Positions 36,133 to 47,342 of a DNA stretch of 64,000 nucleotides are shown here, piece after piece (within the stretch, counting starts at the first letter, position 1; the number at the start of each line of letters is the position of its first letter). The notes beneath the pieces were generated by a model. That model ran no database searches, had not been told where the DNA came from, and was given only the letters and a program-made list of their open reading frames with translations. The DNA is from Eriocheir sinensis (Eukaryota; Arthropoda; Malacostraca; Decapoda; Varunidae): positions 6,352,250-6,416,249 of the forward strand of contig NC_066531.1 of NCBI RefSeq assembly GCF_024679095.1, read 5' to 3'. The translations under genes were made by a program, and so were the position numbers.

Positions 36133-38976
36133 ATGATGCGTCTAGTTCAGGTCTTCGCCCTCCTCTGCTGGTCATGGATGACCACCTTGGCCCAGGAGTC
36201 CTGGGTCATTGCACCCGTGGGTCTCGCCAATGATGAGGACAGCAAGGGCGACGTCCCGCGCCCGGACGGGTCCTCCCTTTTCCCGACAAGTCCGTACGCG
36301 TCAGAGAGGACCAGGCTGCTGGGCATAGCCCGGTTATGCCTACAGGACGCCGTCGCCCTTCGGGGCAGGAGCTATGCACATCAGGAGGTCCTCACAAGCC
36401 TCCTGCAGCAGCAGGACAGTTGGCGGAAGGCCTTGGAATCCCAGGGCCAGAGACTCCTCCAGCTGCAGGAGCGCCACCAGGAGCTGCTGGGCAGGCACTT
36501 GGTCTTCGCCACCCAGTACGCCACCCTGGAGGAGGATCATGCCGCCCTTCAGCGGCAGCACACAGGACTGCTGGACGAAACGTTCCCGCTGCGTGCTGCC
36601 CTGGAGAGGGACCGAAGGGCCGGCGAACACCTCCGGCTGGAAAATGCTCTCCTTGCCTCCTCCCTCCAGAAAACACGCCAGGAAGCTGCCGCCCTGCATA
36701 GGGTTATTCAGGCACAAGAAATGGCGAGGAGGGAACAGGAGAGCACAAGGCTATCGCTACATCAAGATAGTTCCGCCCTTCCTGACGGTGAAGATGTCAC
36801 CGATGAATATACCAGTGACATGAATGAAGAAGTGGAAGACACGATTGAATATGCCACCGATGAAGATGCCACTAGCATAAATAACGAAATGGAAGAGCCA
36901 ATTGAAAACGTCAACGATGACGATCCCAATGGCATGAATGACGAAATGGAAAAGACAATTGAAAATGTCAACGATGAAGATGCCACTGCCATGAATGACG
37001 AGATGGAAAAGATAATTGAAAATGTCAACGGTGAAGATGCCAATGGCATGAATGACGAAATGGAAAAGACAATTGAAAATGTCAGGGATGAAGATGCCAA
37101 TGGCATGAATGACGAGATGGAAAAGACAATTGAAAATGTCAGTGATGAAGATGCCATTGGCATGAATGACGAGATGGAAAAGACAATTGAAAATGTCAGT
37201 GATGAAGATGCCAATGGCATGAATGACGAGATGGAAAAGACAATTGAAAATGTCAGTGATGAAGATGCCAATGGCATGAATGACGAGATGGAAAAGACAA
37301 GTGAAAATGTCAACGATGAAGATGCCATTGGCATGAATGACGAGATAGAAGAGACAATTGAAAATGTCAACGATGAAGATGCCACTGCCATGAATGACGA
37401 GATGGAAAAGACAATTGAAAATGTCAGTGATGAAGATGCCATTGGCATGAATGACGAGATAGAAGAGACAATTGAAAATGTCAGTGATGAAGATGCCATT
37501 GGTATGGATGACGAGATAGAAGAGACAATTGAAAATGTCAACGATGAAGATGCCATTGGCATGAATGACGAGATAGAAGAGACAATTGAAAATGTCAGTG
37601 ATGAAGATGCCATTGACTTGAATGGCGAGATAGAAGAGCCAATTGAAAATGTCAGTGATGAAGATGCCATTGACATGAATGACGAAATGGAAAAGATAAT
37701 TGAAAATGTCAGTGATGAAGATGCCATTGACATGAATGGCGAGATAGAAGAGCCAATTGAAAATGTCAGTGATGAAGATGCCATTGACATGAATGACGAA
37801 ATGGAAAAGACAATTGAAAATGTCAGTGATGAAGATGCCATTGACATGAATGGCGAGATAGAAGAGCCAATTGAAAATGTCAGTGATGAAGATGCCATTG
37901 ACATGAATGACGAAATGGAAAAGACAATTGAAAATGTCAGTGATGAAGATGCCATTGACATGAATGGCGAGATAGAAGAGCCAATTGAAAATGTCAGTGA
38001 TGAAGATGCCATTGACATGAATGGCGAGATAGAAGAGCCAATTGAAAATGTCAGTGATGAAGATGCCATTGACATGAATGACGAGATAGAAGAGCCAATT
38101 GAAAATGTTAGTGATGAAGATGCCATTGACATGAATGACGAGATAGAAGAGCCAATTGAAAATGTTAGTGATGAAGATGCCATTGACATGAATGGCGAGA
38201 TAGAAGAGCCAATTGAAAATGTCAACGATGAAGATGCCATTGGCATGAATGGCGAGATAGAAGAGCCAATTGAAAATGTCAACGATGAAGATGCCATTGA
38301 CATGAATGGCGAGATAGAAGAGACAATTGAAAATGTCAACGATGAAGATGCCATTGACATGAATGGCGAGATAGAAGAGCCAATTGAAAATATCAGTGAT
38401 GAAGATGCCATTGACATGAATGGCGAGATAGAAGAGCCAATTGAAAATGTCAGTGATGAAGATGCCATTGACATGAATGACGAGATAGAAGAGCCAATTG
38501 AAAATGTCAGTGATGAAGATGCCATTGGCATGAATGACGAGATAGAAGAACCAATTGAAAATGTCAGTGATGAAGATGCCATTGGCATGAATGACGAGAT
38601 AGAAGAGCCAATTGAAAATGTCAACGATGAAGATGCCATTGACATGAATGACGAGATAGAAGAGCCTATTGAAAATATCAACGATGAAGATGCCATTGAC
38701 ATGAATGACGAGATAGAAGAGCCAATGGAAAATGTCAGTGATGAAGATCCCAATGACATGAATGACGAGATAGAAGAGCCAATTGAAAATGTCAACGATG
38801 AAGATGCCATTGGCATGGATGACGAGATAGAAGAGCCAATTGAAAATGTCAGTGATGAAGATGCCATTGGCATGAATGACGAGATAGAAGAGCCAATTGA
38901 AAATGTCAGTGATGAAGATGCCATTAGCATGAATGACGAAATGGAAAACACAGCCGAAGATGTTACAGACGAATGA
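36133..38976 (+). CDS. Secreted coiled-coil protein with ~38 acidic 19-residue repeats
   Basis: I do not recognise this gene. The predicted 947-residue product starts with a signal peptide (MMRLVQVFALLCWSW, likely cut after TLA at residue 20). Residues about 55-205 are Leu/Gln/Arg/Glu-rich with heptad character (a likely coiled coil). From about residue 219 to the end are about 38 tandem 19-residue repeats of the type ENVSDEDAIDMNGEIEEPI, extremely acidic and without Cys. The frame is open upstream to 35824, but I prefer ATG 36133. It sits 20 bp after a strong splice acceptor (pyrimidine tract and TTTCCAG, 36113), precedes a clean signal sequence, and the earlier frame is low-complexity. The N-terminal part is GC-rich and the array AT-richer. 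The array holds 2.2 kb without stop or frameshift. Calcium or mineral binding is conceivable from the Asp/Glu density but unproven. The IDMNGEIEE part resembles half an EF-hand loop yet lacks an acidic first ligand. Confidence 0.75.
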   Translation: MMRLVQVFALLCWSWMTTLAQESWVIAPVGLANDEDSKGDVPRPDGSSLFPTSPYASERTRLLGIARLCLQDAVALRGRSYAHQEVLTSLLQQQDSWRKALESQGQRLLQLQERHQELLGRHLVFATQYATLEEDHAALQRQHTGLLDETFPLRAALERDRRAGEHLRLENALLASSLQKTRQEAAALHRVIQAQEMARREQESTRLSLHQDSSALPDGEDVTDEYTSDMNEEVEDTIEYATDEDATSINNEMEEPIENVNDDDPNGMNDEMEKTIENVNDEDATAMNDEMEKIIENVNGEDANGMNDEMEKTIENVRDEDANGMNDEMEKTIENVSDEDAIGMNDEMEKTIENVSDEDANGMNDEMEKTIENVSDEDANGMNDEMEKTSENVNDEDAIGMNDEIEETIENVNDEDATAMNDEMEKTIENVSDEDAIGMNDEIEETIENVSDEDAIGMDDEIEETIENVNDEDAIGMNDEIEETIENVSDEDAIDLNGEIEEPIENVSDEDAIDMNDEMEKIIENVSDEDAIDMNGEIEEPIENVSDEDAIDMNDEMEKTIENVSDEDAIDMNGEIEEPIENVSDEDAIDMNDEMEKTIENVSDEDAIDMNGEIEEPIENVSDEDAIDMNGEIEEPIENVSDEDAIDMNDEIEEPIENVSDEDAIDMNDEIEEPIENVSDEDAIDMNGEIEEPIENVNDEDAIGMNGEIEEPIENVNDEDAIDMNGEIEETIENVNDEDAIDMNGEIEEPIENISDEDAIDMNGEIEEPIENVSDEDAIDMNDEIEEPIENVSDEDAIGMNDEIEEPIENVSDEDAIGMNDEIEEPIENVNDEDAIDMNDEIEEPIENINDEDAIDMNDEIEEPMENVSDEDPNDMNDEIEEPIENVNDEDAIGMDDEIEEPIENVSDEDAIGMNDEIEEPIENVSDEDAISMNDEMENTAEDVTDE
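36798..38973 (+). repeat. 57-bp coding minisatellite, ~38 units
   Basis: Tandem units of exactly 57 bp encode the acidic repeat. Two main variants differ at the unit end (GATGGAAAAGACAATT versus GATAGAAGAGCCAATT). They alternate as 114-bp pairs around 37620-38000, evidence of recent higher-order expansion. Because 57 is divisible by three and units lack antisense stops, two antisense frames also stay open. Confidence 0.95.
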
Positions 38977-40285
38977 ACCAGTGCCTGTTCGGGCAAGATT
39001 TCTCACAAAAGCCTGTGACAGGCCTTAGACCCGGGCTTTTAGTTCGCTGTCTGGACTTGCATTTCTTACATTTCTTACATTACTTAAAACCTTTCTATCT
39101 ATGAGTAAATCGTCCTGAAGGTAATATTTGAATCACAGAGTTTTACATTCAGAGTTACATGCCAGAGCGCGCGTCCCCCATCCCGCTGCCTCGTGCCGGG
39201 GGTGTCAGCCGCCCCCGCATCGGCCGTGGCTGTGCCCAGCTCGTCCCAAACCGACGACTTCACTCACCTCGCTCTCGCCCGGTTTCCTGGCCATGCCATT
39301 CATTATCTAAAAAAACTGAGACCGCCATCGTCTTTCTGGGAAAATTCTTGCATCACACTAGCATGAATTTGAAACAATATTATGAAACCAAATGTACGAA
39401 AGTGAGAGATAAATAGAATGGCGCATAAACATTTTCCTGCACCTCTTTCCCTTCAGCTTCTCATACTCGGCTGTTTTTCCTCCATGCAGGAATATTAGCG
39501 GCAGATAAATAGATACAAATAATTAAGTAGAAGGTTAAATAGTAACATACAGATAGATAGATACATAGATAGATAGATTGCCAGGGAGATAAATAGTTCG
39601 ATAGAAAGATATTGGAAAGAAAGGAATAGAGAAAATAAAAAAAACGATAGAAGTGTTTAGGTAGATATCTAGAAGATGGAATAAAGAACTAAACAGATCA
39701 AGGGACACAATGACAAGCAGACAGATAGACAGTTAGATAGTTAGTTAGATCTTGGTCTCGGGAAGGAAGAGATGAGAGCCAGTTAATAGACAGAAAGCAA
39801 GTGTCGCATAACAAGGGGATTGGGGTGAGGGGGAGCTAGTTAGGGGGCCTTGGGGGGTCGGGGAAAGCTGCTGGAGGTGTGGGTCAGGGTGGGTCAGGGT
39901 GCTGGGTGTTGTACAGGGCAGGGTGGGGTGCATATTCTGAATCTGAGATGGTATGTGGTCCCTGAGTAAAAATGTTCGGCTGTAGCTTCGAAACTAACCA
40001 TGGGTTGTTCTGGAAAATACTCTCATTGTGATTCGCATTCAAAACTACCCTAAATGACTCCCAACCTAACCTAACGCAAGCTTCCCTGTTCAAGAGTACC
40101 GCCACATACCAGTAGAGAGATAGGGAGAACGCGCTCAGGTTAGGTTAGGGAGGCTCACCGGGTGTCTGGCTGAGGGACAAGGCCGAGGCAGGGCGAGGTA
40201 CAGCCAGACGCGTTGCACAATGTTCCCACGCACTGACCTCAATATACGACGGCGAAAACGAGTGTAAACAAGCTCTTAAAATACC
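38977..40285. other. No further gene seen
   Basis: Holds the presumed 3' UTR of the repeat protein (no canonical AATAAA close to the stop; the first lies near 39633). There are imperfect GATA repeats at 39540-39585 and 39715-39750, and AGGTTAGG motifs near 40140. Confidence 0.5.
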
Positions 40286-40289
40286 TGGA

Positions 40290-40830
40290 GACGAGTTATG
40301 TTTTTCAGCGAGAGAATAAAATTAATAAAAGCTGGTACTCTTAACCCCAACATATATTACACCCACGAGCATTGTTGACTTTTCCTCGCACTTTTCAGCA
40401 TCACTTTTAAGATTACGGTGATTAAGCATATATTTAAACGTGTCTTTATCACTCATTTCAGAAGCATATTGGGAGACGAGTCATGTTTTTCACCGAGAGG
40501 ATAAATAAAAGCAGGTACTCTTAACCCCAAAATACATTACAGCCACGAGCATTGTAGACTTTTACTCGCACTTTTCAGCATCACTTTTAAGATTACGGTG
40601 ATTAAGCATTTATTTAAACGAATCTTTAATACCCATTTCGGAAGCATATTGGGAGAAGAGTTATGTTTTTCACCGAGCAAATATATAAATGCTTGTACTC
40701 TTAACCCCAAAATATATTACCGCCACGAACAATGTAGACTTTTCCTCGCAATTTTCAGGAAGACTAAGACTGCAGTGATTAAGCATTTATTTAAACGTAT
40801 CTTTATTACTCATTTCAGAAGCATCCACGC
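40290..40830 (+). repeat. 180-bp tandem repeat, 3 copies
   Basis: Copies at about 40290-40469, 40470-40649 and 40650-40830. Each contains GTTATGTTTTTCACCGAG, GTACTCTTAACCCCAA, ACTTTTCCTCGCA and TGATTAAGCAT(T/A)TATTTAAACG in order. Confidence 0.93.
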
Positions 40831-40879
40831 AATATGACTTGACCGAGCACTGAGTACACACAATCATCACTGTTTGGAG

Positions 40880-42975
40880 ATATCATGTGCTCGATTATCA
40901 TTACCATTCACAGTATTAAAAAGGAAAAGACTTGCAATTATTATAATTTCCTCCTGCGATTGTGTTCCTTCCTCGCCCTCCCTTTATCAGCGAATGTTTA
41001 CACCATCACCATCAGTTAGTATCATGCGTCGAGTGGCTGCTGGAAAGTATTCGAGAAGGTAAACACAATCCTGAACACTCGATATTGTGTTGACATTAGA
41101 CACTCCCACGATGAGTATATATAATTATCATTGTTTAGAGCTTGCGTGTGTTAACAGTTAATTTTCATCTCCTGTTATACTAGATTTACAAAGATGCGCC
41201 CACGAGGAGTATATCTGATTATCATTATTGAAATCTTGCATGTGTTAACAACTATTTTTCATCTTCTAGTCATTTGAATCTACTGTGTAAGATGATTAAG
41301 CGTACTAGACTTGCCAAGACACGCCCACGCTGAGTATATCTATTCATCACTGTGTATAGATATGTTAACAACTAATTTTCATCTCCTCGTAACATGCATC
41401 TACGTACTATGTCAAGTGATGCAATATACCCTACTCGCAAAGACTCGCCCACACTGACTATATCTAATTATCTTCGCTGAGAGGCGTGTGCGTACAGCTA
41501 AATCTCATCAAGTATTTTGCAACTAATGTGTTAGGCGATACAGTACACATGACTTTCAGAGACACGCCCACGCTGAGTATAATTTAATTTTCGTTTTTTT
41601 AAGGTATCATTTGTTTACATGTAATTATCCTCTCTTAGTATTTTGCGTCTGCAGGGTGAGGTGTTGTTGTATGGCGGTTTCTCATCTATTCTTGTTCTTC
41701 TTTTTCTTCCCTTCTTGTTTTCTTCTACTTATTTTCTTGTTTTCCTTGTTTTCTTCGTCTTCTCGTTCTTATTTTAACACTTCTTGGTCTAGTTTTTTTC
41801 TTGTTTTTCTCCTCCGTGTTCTTGTTCTTCCAGTTCTTGCTCTTGTTCATCTTGTTCTCTCTATTGTTCTCCTCTTATTGTTCCTTGCTAAGATTCGCCC
41901 ACACTTGAGTTTATCTAATCATTGCTGGAGATACCATTTGTTTGCAACTAACTCTCATCTAGTATTTAGTATCTTCTGTGTCAGGGGATGTAGAATAGTT
42001 GGCTTGCAAAGACAGACACGCCTAGACTAAGCATATCCTATTATCATTTTAAGATATATCATGTGTTAAGTAATTTTCGTCTCTTAGTATTTTGCATCTA
42101 CGGGATAAACTGAGGCAGTAGAGTTAACTTGCCGAGAACGCACGCCCTTACTTACGTATTCCTAATCATTTCTAGAGATATTATTTGTTAACAACTAATT
42201 ATCATCTAGTGTTTTGATTCTATTGTTTAAAGAGATGTAGTATAGTCGACTTTTTATTCTAATTTTTTTTTTTTTCATTCTGCTTATGGCGCAAAGACCT
42301 GCAAGGACAGTCACACCCACACTGAGCATTCCTAATCATCGTTCCTGGAGATATCATTTGCTTAAGACTAATTATCATCTCAGTATTATGCGTCTACAGG
42401 ACAAGGTGATGCAGTAGAGACGACCTCGTAACAAACGCCCTCACTAAGTACTCCTAATTACCACTCTTTATAAATACCGTGTTCCCCCTGCTAATGACCA
42501 TCCTCAGGTATCTAATAATTTCTAGGGATATCACTTGCTTGCAACTAATTTTATCATCTCTTAGAATTATGCGTCTACAGAGGAGAGTCTCAAGACACCT
42601 CTCCACCCTTATTTGACCTCTCTTTAGGCCTCTCGTTCTTGTTTTCCTTTCCCGGAGCTGCGTTTGCGAGCTTTTCTGTTGCTGTATTTGTATTTTTGTC
42701 CTTGACCAGCCTCCCTTGCTGTACAAAAAGTGATATAGCATAGTTGACGCGCCCTACAGCTAATTCCTCCTGATTATCACTGTTTATAAGTACCGTGCCC
42801 TTCCTCCCTAACGATCGTCCTGTAGTATCTTCCATCCGTTGAGTGCAAGACGTATTGTAACAGTTGCTCCAAGCGGGCGGGGGAGATGCACGAGTCGGTA
42901 CATGCAAGTTGTGTTGACATGGGACGCGCCCTCGCTGAGCACATCTAATTATCATGGTTTAGACTTTAGAGGGAC
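40880..42975 (+). repeat. Diverged satellite-like array, ~120-130-bp unit
   Basis: Around 14 degenerate copies of a unit containing CGCCCACGCTGAGTATATCT, AATTATCATTGTTTAGAGAT, TGTTAACAACTAATTTTCAT and a variable GTCTACGTG...GATGCAGTAGA part. Similarity between units is low to moderate, suggesting an old array. It is interrupted by a TTCTT-rich stretch (41690-41890) and by a LINE tail (42580-42730). Confidence 0.8.
42580..42730 (+). mobile_element. 5'-truncated jockey-like LINE tail
   Basis: AGACACCTCTCC aligns with the end of the jockey-like ORF (VSRHLS) and is followed by a related 3' UTR ending CCTTGCTGTACAAAAAG. It sits within one satellite unit: sequence before (GCGTCTACAG) and after (TGATATAGCATAG) rejoin to the unit consensus. 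Confidence 0.7.
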
Positions 42976-43108
42976 TGTGTTTGTGGGGGGGAGGGGAGGG
43001 TTGAATGTGTGTGTATGTGGTGGGGGATAGGGGGTGAATGTTTGTGTGTGGGGGAGGGGGGGTGGATGTGTGTGCGGTGGGGGGAATGTGTGTGGAAGGG
43101 AGGGTAAA

Positions 43109-43390
<282 letters not shown>

Positions 43391-43636
43391 CCAGGTTATG
43401 GCGCCAGTGCGTAGTCAAGCCGGTGCATCACGTCCCTCTCGCCCTCTCCGCGGCTAAGTTGTTGGTCCAATCACGCGGCGAATTAAAGCCTCGAGTGATA
43501 ATCAGAGGCAATGCTTTGTTTGGCCGCCCCGACCCGCCGCTCGCTGCTACAGACCTCAAGGCTCCGGTCAGCTGATGCACGTACTATCCTCTCTCCCTAC
43601 CTACCTGTCTTATCCACCCACCTCGCAGTATTGAAA
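43391..43636. other. Unique GC-balanced segment, no gene
   Basis: Contains CCAATCA at about 43468 and mixed unique sequence. No ORF with recognisable features is present. It could be regulatory, but nothing shows this. Confidence 0.3.
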
Positions 43637-44123
43637 AGGAATACCACGGATGAAGAGGAGAATAGAGAGAACAATTAAAAGTAGGAGGAAAAATAATGAG
43701 AGACAAATATTAGATGAGACTAAAGAGTATGTTGTGAACTGCGAGAAAGTGAAGGACACCATATGAAAAGAAGAGAAAAGGAGATTAATTATGGTTGTTT
43801 CGGATTACCACGGCTGAAGAGGAGAATAGAGAGAAATGAAAGTGGAAGAAAAAATTATAAGAAAAATATATTAGACGAGATGAAGAAGAACAGGTGGTAA
43901 ACTATGAAGAGAAAGTGGAGATGATGATACGAAAAAAGAGAAAACGAGATAAATTATGGCTGTTTCGGAGTACCGCAGATGAAGAGGAAAATAGAGAACA
44001 ATAAAAGAAGGAGAAAAAATTATAAGAAAAATATATTAGACGAGAAGAAGAACAGGTGGTGAACTATGAAGAGAAAGTGAAGGAGATGATATGAAAAGAA
44101 GAGCAAAGGGGAATAATCATAGT
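43637..44123 (+). repeat. ~164-bp tandem repeat, 3 copies
   Basis: Copies start near 43637, 43802 and 43968, each with TACCACGGATGAAGAGGA, AATATATTAGACGAGA and GTGAACTATGAAGAGAAAG. Confidence 0.88.
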
Positions 44124-44405
44124 TATTTTCGTCCCTCTTAAAAATCGCTTCCAGTTCCCACTCTTCCTCGACCTATGAAAGCAGAAAAAAGACGTGATTT
44201 CTAAAAGTTTCCATCTCTATATAAATTCTTCTTGTGATCGCGTCCCTTCCTCGCCCTCCCGTATCAACGAACGCTCACACTAATAGAAAATCAAGACTTG
44301 CGATCATTATATTTTTCGTGGGTTAAAAATGTACTTTAGATTCCAACCGCGTTCCTTCCTTCACTACCCTCCTCCCTCCTCCCCCCCTCCCTATTGTATG
44401 CTCTC

Positions 44406-44408
<3 letters not shown>

Positions 44409-44489
<81 letters not shown>

Positions 44490-44512
44490 ACATCCGTAGT
44501 TCGTATCTTGCT

Positions 44513-44591
<79 letters not shown>
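44409..44591. repeat. (CT)n and (GA)n arranged as an inverted pair
   Basis: A CT run at 44409-44488 and an AG run at 44516-44591 are separated by about 27 bp, forming a potential 75-bp perfect hairpin stem. Short CAGT and CACT repeats follow to 44665. Confidence 0.95.
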
Positions 44592-44594
<3 letters not shown>

Positions 44595-45004
44595 ACCAGT
44601 CAGTTAGTCAGTGAGTCAGCCATTCAGCCAGTTAATCAGTCAGTCAGCCACTCACTCACTCACTCACGCATAGAAGGAAGGAAGGAAGGAAGGAAAGCGA
44701 CTCTGCCCTGAACGTGGGACGGAAATATGATAGTCTTTAAACTCTCGCTATTTTATTTCCTCACTCGCCCGCTGCCTCCAGACCCTTACTCGTCGCGGGG
44801 AAGGAAGGGAAGGAGGAAGGGGGCGAGAGGGAGGGGGAGGGAGAGAGACGGAGAGAGGGAGGGGAAGAGAACAAGGCCGGGTCGAGTTACGAGCATGCAA
44901 ACACGACAAAAAGAAACCCAAGAAAAAAAAAGAGAGGTAGACAAACACACAAACATTAGAATAAATTGAAGCCCACCGAGAGACGAGACACCAGGCGAGA
45001 CGAG

Positions 45005-45560
45005 GGACGAGAGGGCGAGGATGTGCAAGAATAGATTGAAGGGAGGGAGAGATGAAATTAATAGGAGCAAGAGGAGGAGGAGGAAGAGACGAGAGGGCAA
45101 GGATGTGCAAGAATAGAATGAAGGGAGGGAGAGATGAAATTAATAGGAGCAAGAGGAGGAGGAGGAAGAGACGAGAGAGCAAGAATGTGCAAGAAGAGAA
45201 TGAAGGGAGAGCAGAGAAATTAATAGAAGCAAGAGAAGAAGGAAGAAGTGACGATATAGCCAGTATGTTGAAGAATGGAGGAAAGGAAGAGCAGAAATTA
45301 ATGAGACGAAGAGAGGAAGAGACGAGAGAGTAATGACGTTGAAGAATTAAATGAAGGGAGAGAAAGATAAATTAATAGGAGCAAGAGCAGAAGGAAGAAG
45401 TGACGAGATAGCAAGTATGTTGAAGAATGGAGGAAAGGAGGAACAGAAATTAATGAGAACAAGAAGAGAGGAAGAGACGAGAGAGTAATGACGTTTAAGA
45501 ATAGAATGAAGGGAAAGAAGAGATTAATAGAAGCAAGAAAAGGAGGAGATGGAGGAGGAG
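45005..45560 (+). repeat. Purine-rich minisatellite, ~83-bp unit
   Basis: About six degenerate units containing GATGTGCAAGAATAGA, GATGAAATTAATAGGAGCAA and GGAAGAGACGAGAG. Flanking 44800-45000 and 45560-45890 is also A/G-rich or AAC-rich with compositional ORFs only. Confidence 0.85.
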
Positions 45561-46364
45561 AAAAAGGAGGACGAGGAAGAAGATACTGGAAAGAGAGAAA
45601 GAATGCAGGACAAAACATAAGGAAGTGAAGTATAAAAAGGAAAAGCGATGTAAAGTAGAACAAGAGCAGCGAGAGGAAAAAAACAGAACAAGAAAAAGAA
45701 GAACAGAAAGAAAGAATCACAAGTAGAAGAACAAGAACCGGAGGAACAAGAACAACAACAAAAAGAAGAGGAATATAATGCAGGAGTTATCGTGTCCGGC
45801 CTAACAACAAAAAGATGAACAATAACAAGAACAACAAAAACAAGAAGAGCAAGAACAAGAATAACAACAACAAGAGCGAGATAAATAGCGCAACAGCCTG
45901 CATCGGGTCATCGTCTCTGGCCCAGCACGCCGCCGCCTCCACCCCTGACCCCAAACTGTTTAATTGCGGCCGCGTCCTGATGCGAAGCCGCCCATCAATT
46001 ACCATCACGACTCATTAGGCTGAAAATCGGCTTCTCGTGCGTCATAAAAGAGTATCACAATGTCCTGCACCTCCTCCTCCTCCTACTCCTCCTCCTCCTT
46101 CTCCTCCCTCATGTCTTTGTCCTCCACCTGTTGGCTGTTCAATCTTCTTTTTAATTTTGTTTGGTTTTGTTTTTCTTGTTCCTGTTCTTCCTCATCCTTA
46201 GTATTTCTTTGACTCCTTTTTTCCTTCCCTTTATTTTCTTGATCTCTTTTTCCTTCTTCACTCTCCATTTTCATCCTCCCTTTCCATTCTCTTTTTCTCC
46301 CCGTCCTTTCCTCTCCCTGTTCTTCTTTCTTATGGTTGCCATTCACTCTGCCTTCATTTCCTCT
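45561..46364. other. No gene seen
   Basis: A/G-rich, then ACA/AAC-rich (45730-45880), then a short unique GC-balanced part (45890-46050), then pyrimidine-rich DNA. Confidence 0.4.
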
Positions 46365-46680
46365 TCCCTTGTTCCTGTTCTTTCCTTCCTTCTTCCCCTT
46401 CTTCCTTCTGCTCGTTGCTTCCTACCTTATCTCCTCTTCCCTTGTTCCAGTTCTTTCCTACCTTCTTCCCCTTCTTCCTTCTGCTCGTTGCTTCCTACCT
46501 TATCTCCTCTTCCCTTGTTCCTGTTCTTTCCTTTCTTCTTCCCCTTTTTCCTTCTGCTCGTTGCTTCCTACCTTATCTCCTCTTCCCTTGTTCCTGTTCT
46601 TTCCTTTCTTCTTCCCCTTCTTCCTTCTGCTCGTTGCTTCCTACCTTATCTCCTCTTCCCTTGTTCCGTTCTTCCCTCCC
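46365..46680 (+). repeat. 73-bp pyrimidine-rich tandem repeat, ~4 copies
   Basis: CTGCTCGTTGCTTCCTACCT recurs at about 46408, 46481, 46554 and 46627, a 73-bp spacing. Three overlapping plus-strand frames of more than 200 codons here are explained by T/C composition and the lack of stops. Confidence 0.9.
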
Positions 46681-46699
46681 TTTCCTTTCTCCATTCTTC

Positions 46700-47342
46700 T
46701 CTCCTCCCATTTGTTGCTCCCTACCTTCATCTTCCTATTTCTTTGTTCCGTTCTCATCTCCTTTCGCTTCCCTGCCTTTCTTTTCCCCTTTTCCCCTCTC
46801 CCTTCTTTCTTCTTGTCCTACTTGTTACTTCCTCTCCCTTGTCCCGTATCACCCCCTTCTCTCCCTTGTCCCGTATCACCCCCTTCTCTCCCTCCATCTC
46901 TACCCCTCCTCCGCCTCCTCCTCCTCCGCTCCTCTACTCGACTCCAACCTTCAGCAAGAAACACCCGTGCCAGATTTACGTCGAGGCATCAAGGTGTCTC
47001 ATCAGGGCTCGCGCAGGTGTTCCATTGATTTTATGTTTGCTCGCCTCGTCAATATCGTCCGCTATTAGGGTTCAATTAGACGATGTTTCCTCGAGTAATT
47101 TCCTTTATGGTGACGTTTAGCGAGCGTGTTGGTGGCTAAACTCCCGGGCGTCAGTTCCCTTAAGATTGTATTTGTTTGGGTTTCGAGATTTAGGTCTGTG
47201 GGTTTTGTGTGTGTATCTCTCTCTCTTGGGTTCTGTACCGTCGAGGTTTGATTGGGTGATGGCTTGGTGGTGATTTATGGTTTACCTTTGAAGATTTAGC
47301 GTCGTGGGTCGCCCCAAGCGGGCGACCTCGTAATGATAATTT
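46700..47342. other. No gene seen
   Basis: Pyrimidine-rich to 46940, then unique sequence without recognisable coding or repeat structure. Confidence 0.4.

Noticed and set aside
36798..38973. EF-hand repeats in the acidic protein
   Set aside because: The unit has D-x-N-G-x-I-x-x spacing for the second half of a loop, but position 1 is Ala and position 12 is not Glu. Flanking helices are absent.
36757..39006. Two antisense ORFs of about 745 codons over the acidic repeat
   Set aside because: They stay open only because the 57-bp unit is a multiple of three and has no stop in those frames. They lack a signal, domain or plausible start context.
46161..47120. Three overlapping plus-strand ORFs (217-319 codons)
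   Set aside because: All frames are open because of a pyrimidine-rich 73-bp tandem repeat; Leu/Ser/Phe/Pro composition only.
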